DNA from: Holophagaceae bacterium UBA692
GTDB lineage: Bacteria > Acidobacteriota > Holophagae > Holophagales > Holophagaceae
Direction: 5' to 3'
Assembly: GCA_002297665.1 (NCBI GenBank)
Contig: DBMS01000100.1
Span: forward strand, 1-18,058
DNA length: 18,058 bases
Part shown: piece by piece, positions 14,879 through 18,058 of the stretch
How the letters are laid out: each line of letters opens with the position of its first letter
How positions within the stretch are numbered: the stretch's first letter is position 1
Translations under genes and position numbers: made by a program
The notes under the pieces: model-generated
Told to the model about the DNA's origin: nothing
The model's input: the letters and a program-made list of their open reading frames with translations, nothing else
The model's database searches: none

Positions 14879-17800
14879 ATGAATCCCGGCCGATGGCTGT
14901 TGCCAGCCCCTCTCCTTCTATGCCTTGCCTGCGGAGGCGGCGGATCCTCGTCGCCGGCGCCGTTGCCGGTGGCCAGCCCGTCCATGCTGCCGCCCACCGT
15001 GGATGCGGCTTCCGGTTCGATCACCATCCAGTGGCTTGCGCCCTCCGGGAGTATCGACGGCTTCGACCTGGAGGCCCGGTATGGCGCCGAGGCCTATCAG
15101 AAGCTCAACACGAGCCTGCTTCCGGCCGGTACGCTCACCTATGCCCTCACCCTTCCGGCGTCCGTGGCCGAGACCACGGATTGCGCGTTCCGAGCGAAGG
15201 CCCGCCGGGGCACCGAGTCAAGCCCCTATTCCAACGAAGTCACCTACCATAAGCCCCTTCTTGCCGCTGGGCAGCCGGCCGCATCGTACGACTGGGCCCA
15301 GGCCGCCACGGTTCTCTCCTGGTCCAACCCTTCCACGCAGGCGAACGGTTTCATCGTGAAGCGGGCCGAGTGCACCAATGGGGGCAGCCTTCTGGGAGAC
15401 TGGGTCAGCCTCAAGACGGAGGTTTCCACCGCGACGACCTGGCTGGACACTTCCGCCCGTCTCGGCACCTTCTACCTCTACCGGATCACCAACGTCAAGG
15501 GCGCGGAGGCCAGCGCGGACGGCTTGTCGTCGGCGGTGGTCTCCACCCAGGTGCCCTCGCCCACCCAGCTGGTGGCGGTTTTCGATGCGGCCAAGGGGGG
15601 GGTGAACCTCACCTGGGGCAATTCCTTCTCTTATGGGGATGGTTTGCTGATTGAGCGCGCCTTGGCCGATTCCGGCGGCAGCGCCGTCGGCGGCTGGGCG
15701 GCCCTGGCCACGCCTGCCGCGGGCGCCGCGGCCTTCCTAGACACCCAGGTTCAGGAAGCCCAGAACTACCTCTACCGCATCAGCAATGTGCGAAGCTCGG
15801 TGGACAGCCTGCCCCTGACCCTCAGTGCCTGCGTCACCGTGCCTCCAGGCACACCCTCGGGCCTCACGGCTTCCTTCAACGTGAACCAGGGCGTGCCTTC
15901 GCTCACCTGGGTTTCCAATACAACGCGCGCCACGGGCGTGCGGGTGGAACGCGCGGAAGCGGGCACATCGGGCCTGCCGACCACGCCTTGGGTCAGTCTT
16001 CCGGTCCCCGCCGGAGTCATCACCTCCTTCACGGATTCGGGCGCCCAGGAGTTCACGCGGTACGTCTACCGGGTCACCAACGGTTTCGGCGCCACCTGGG
16101 GCACGGTCAGCGCCATTTCGCCCAGCGTGGTCACGCCGCTGGCGGCACCCACCCAGGTGGTGGCCACCTTCGACGTGGCCTCCAACAAGATGAAGGTGGC
16201 CTGGGTGTCCAACACCACCAAGGCCGATCGCGTGCAGGTGGAGCGGGTGGCGGCGGACGCCAATGGCCTGCCCGCCAGCGTCTGGAACTCCCTGACCACC
16301 AACGGGACCACCACCGGTTACACGGACAGCTACACCAGCGAGCTGACCTCGTACCTCTATCGCGTCACCAATCTGGCTTCCGGCGTGCCCAGCGCGGCTT
16401 CCGCGCCGTCGGCGCCCACCCGGACGCCCCTGGCTCCCCCCAGCTCCCTGTATGCCTATGTATACTCCAACGGGTCCGTCCTCGTGAGCTGGTCGACCTC
16501 CTCCGCGAGCGACTACACCTGCCTCCTGGACCGGGCCGAGGCCGATGCGTCGGGGACCCCAACCAGCGCCTGGTCCTCCCTGCCGCTGCCTTCCGGCCGG
16601 CCTTACAACTTCCAGGACACCTCGGTAACGGAGGGGAAGGCCTATGTGTACCGCCTGGCCTTTTCCCTCAACGGCTACACGACCCCCTACCGCCTGATGG
16701 CCCAGCCGGTCCAGGTGGCGTTGTCAGCTCCAGCCCAGGTGCAGGCGACTCCCAAAGTTGCGGGCGTCGACCTGGCCTGGGTGAACAAGAGCACCGCGGC
16801 CACGCAGATCGTCATCCGCCGCTCCGACAACCAGTCCACCCTGGACGTGGCCAGCCTCCCGCCCGGAACCACCACCTATTCGGACGCCAATCTGCCGCTG
16901 GGCACCTATTTCTATAGGGTAGTGGCGAAGGCGGGCACGGCGGAAACCACAAGCAGCGAGGTCAAGGCCACCACCCTGAACCCAACGGATGCGCTGGCGC
17001 TCACCGCCACCACCCTCTCGGTGCTCCTCGCCGATGACGCGGCCCTGATGCCTTCCGGCACCTGGGTGTTCGCGGGGCAGAATCCCTTCGGCATGCTGGC
17101 GAACCCGGGCGACCCCTGGGCGGCCTTCTACCCCGACACCAACTCCCTGCTGAACGGCTCGCTGGTCCAGACCGACGCCTCCGGGCACCCGCATTCGGTC
17201 TACCTGATTCCCAGCACCACCGTGCCCACCCAGACCGTTGTCCGGCACCTCTGGCATGATGGGTCCGCCTGGCAGACCGAGGACCTGTGGGAGGGGGTCA
17301 TTCCGCGCTCTACCAGCGTGCAAAGCTACCATTACACCCTTGATCAGGCCGGTCGGCCCCAGGTCTTGCTGAATACCAGCACCTCCTACTACCCCACCGT
17401 GGGCGCCATGCGGCACCTCCATTACAACGGAACCGCCTGGGTGTGCGATTCCCTGGCGGGCGCTGCGAACTCCACCCTCTCCATCTCGGCCTTCAGTCTG
17501 AGCCTTGACGCCGCCGACCAACCCCATCTCCTTTTCCTCATCGGTAATGCCGCCGTGGAATTCCTGCCCAGCGCTCCCGGCACGTGGACATCCGCGACCC
17601 TGACCTCGGAATCCCTCGGAACCGGATCAACGCCCGTAATCCGGGGCGTCTGGGCGGATGCGGACAATGGGTGGCTGTTCTACACGACGTCCCCCTCCGA
17701 TTCCTATTACAGGGTCTCCCTGAAGGCACAGCAGAAGGTTGCCGGCGTCTGGCAGGCTCCACAGACGCTCGTTTCGAACGCCGCCATCTTATCCGGCGAA

Positions 17801-18034
17801 GCCTCCATCAGGATCTGCACCACGCCTTCACGTTCCAAGGTCCTGGCCGGCATGGCCACGTACGCGGGTCTCAAGGTCTTCCACCAGGCCACAGGTGCAT
17901 GGCATGAAACCCTCGTCAACACCCCGAGTGCGTACGTGTCCTGGTTCCGCCTGGGCCTCGACGGGGCGGGCCGCCTCCATGTGCTGGTTCCGGCCTCGGG
18001 GGGCACGGTCACCTACGCGGATTACCACGAGTAG
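14879..18034 (+). CDS. Large FN3-repeat surface lipoprotein
   Basis: Secreted lipoprotein of 1051 aa. The signal peptide (MNPGRWLLPAPLLLCLAC) ends in a lipobox with the acceptor cysteine at 18, followed by a Gly/Ser linker. Residues about 33-701 hold roughly seven fibronectin type III-like modules of 85-100 aa. Their recurring features are APTQVVATFD starts, a central LTW/VAW, VERAEA-type strands and a closing YLYRVTN. The C-terminal 350 residues differ: loosely spaced motifs LDQAGRPQVLL, LDAADQPHLLF and LDGAGRLHVLV suggest a beta-propeller or similar repeat fold. There are no recognisable catalytic residues. Likely an outer-membrane-anchored adhesion or binding protein. The ATG has TGGAG about 9 bases upstream, and the stop lies 24 bases before the window end. 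Confidence 0.85.
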   Translation: MNPGRWLLPAPLLLCLACGGGGSSSPAPLPVASPSMLPPTVDAASGSITIQWLAPSGSIDGFDLEARYGAEAYQKLNTSLLPAGTLTYALTLPASVAETTDCAFRAKARRGTESSPYSNEVTYHKPLLAAGQPAASYDWAQAATVLSWSNPSTQANGFIVKRAECTNGGSLLGDWVSLKTEVSTATTWLDTSARLGTFYLYRITNVKGAEASADGLSSAVVSTQVPSPTQLVAVFDAAKGGVNLTWGNSFSYGDGLLIERALADSGGSAVGGWAALATPAAGAAAFLDTQVQEAQNYLYRISNVRSSVDSLPLTLSACVTVPPGTPSGLTASFNVNQGVPSLTWVSNTTRATGVRVERAEAGTSGLPTTPWVSLPVPAGVITSFTDSGAQEFTRYVYRVTNGFGATWGTVSAISPSVVTPLAAPTQVVATFDVASNKMKVAWVSNTTKADRVQVERVAADANGLPASVWNSLTTNGTTTGYTDSYTSELTSYLYRVTNLASGVPSAASAPSAPTRTPLAPPSSLYAYVYSNGSVLVSWSTSSASDYTCLLDRAEADASGTPTSAWSSLPLPSGRPYNFQDTSVTEGKAYVYRLAFSLNGYTTPYRLMAQPVQVALSAPAQVQATPKVAGVDLAWVNKSTAATQIVIRRSDNQSTLDVASLPPGTTTYSDANLPLGTYFYRVVAKAGTAETTSSEVKATTLNPTDALALTATTLSVLLADDAALMPSGTWVFAGQNPFGMLANPGDPWAAFYPDTNSLLNGSLVQTDASGHPHSVYLIPSTTVPTQTVVRHLWHDGSAWQTEDLWEGVIPRSTSVQSYHYTLDQAGRPQVLLNTSTSYYPTVGAMRHLHYNGTAWVCDSLAGAANSTLSISAFSLSLDAADQPHLLFLIGNAAVEFLPSAPGTWTSATLTSESLGTGSTPVIRGVWADADNGWLFYTTSPSDSYYRVSLKAQQKVAGVWQAPQTLVSNAAILSGEASIRICTTPSRSKVLAGMATYAGLKVFHQATGAWHETLVNTPSAYVSWFRLGLDGAGRLHVLVPASGGTVTYADYHE
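14975..16981 (+). repeat. Tandem FN3-like modules within the lipoprotein gene
   Basis: About seven protein-level repeats are visible, with approximate residue boundaries 33-125, 126-224, 225-321, 322-421, 422-516, 517-615 and 616-701. Modules 3 to 5 are the most alike (shared WVSNTT, RVERAEA/RVQVERVAAD, SYLYRVTN), suggesting recent internal duplication. The first and last modules are more diverged. Boundaries are by eye. Confidence 0.7.
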
Positions 18035-18058
18035 CCCGCCATCCAATGGGTCACTGGG

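Noticed and set aside
16724..17527. A 267-aa minus-strand frame inside the lipoprotein gene.
   Set aside because: Gly/Val-rich shadow of the FN3 gene with no family features.
1..18058. CRISPR arrays, tRNA/rRNA genes, insertion sequences and prophage genes.
   Set aside because: None were seen on either strand: no regularly spaced repeats, no transposase or integrase-like product, no tRNA-like cloverleaf noticed.

Overview
The window is a GC-rich bacterial segment with short intergenic gaps, mostly clear Shine-Dalgarno sites and ATGA-type overlaps. The protein style (SPS-SPP fusion, GT81-type glucosyltransferase, large FN3-repeat lipoprotein) would fit an environmental Gram-negative such as a Holophaga/Geothrix-like member of the Acidobacteriota. 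That placement is a low-confidence inference; no marker gene is present.

Layout. (i) 1-4358: two ClC-type anion transport genes, both on the minus strand, enclose two tandem paralogous MarR-family regulators on the plus strand. (ii) 4549-7097: a GH32-like glycosidase followed by an MscS-type mechanosensitive channel. (iii) 7295-12.1 kb: a tightly packed plus-strand operon of a 62-aa unknown, an HPF/RaiA-like protein, a stand-alone sucrose-phosphate phosphatase, a two-domain sucrose-phosphate synthase, a glucosyl-3-phosphoglycerate synthase-like enzyme, and the 5' stub of an HAD phosphatase. (iv) 12.2-13.9 kb: an intact minus-strand Na+/H+ antiporter lying among gene fragments (HAD stub, MscS C-terminus, possible alpha/beta-hydrolase C-terminus), which looks like a rearranged junction. 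(v) 14.0-18.03 kb: a small exported protein, a hairpin-rich intergenic region, and a 1051-aa lipoprotein with about seven FN3-like repeats and a repetitive C-terminal domain.

The most striking signal is an AT-rich palindromic operator built on TTTG...CAAA. It recurs in four intergenic regions: between ClC1 and MarR1, before MarR2, between ClC2 and the GH32 gene (here a perfect 22-bp palindrome), and before the sucrose/glucosylglycerate operon. In three of the four it directly abuts or overlaps a consensus -35 hexamer TTGACA. Together with the duplicated MarR genes this suggests one local regulon. It would couple compatible-solute synthesis (sucrose, probably glucosylglycerate), solute breakdown (GH32), emergency release (MscS), chloride flux (ClC) and ribosome protection (HPF-like). 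The enzymes and channels are familiar families; their control by a MarR pair through a shared operator is the part that may be undescribed. All of it is inferred from sequence alone.
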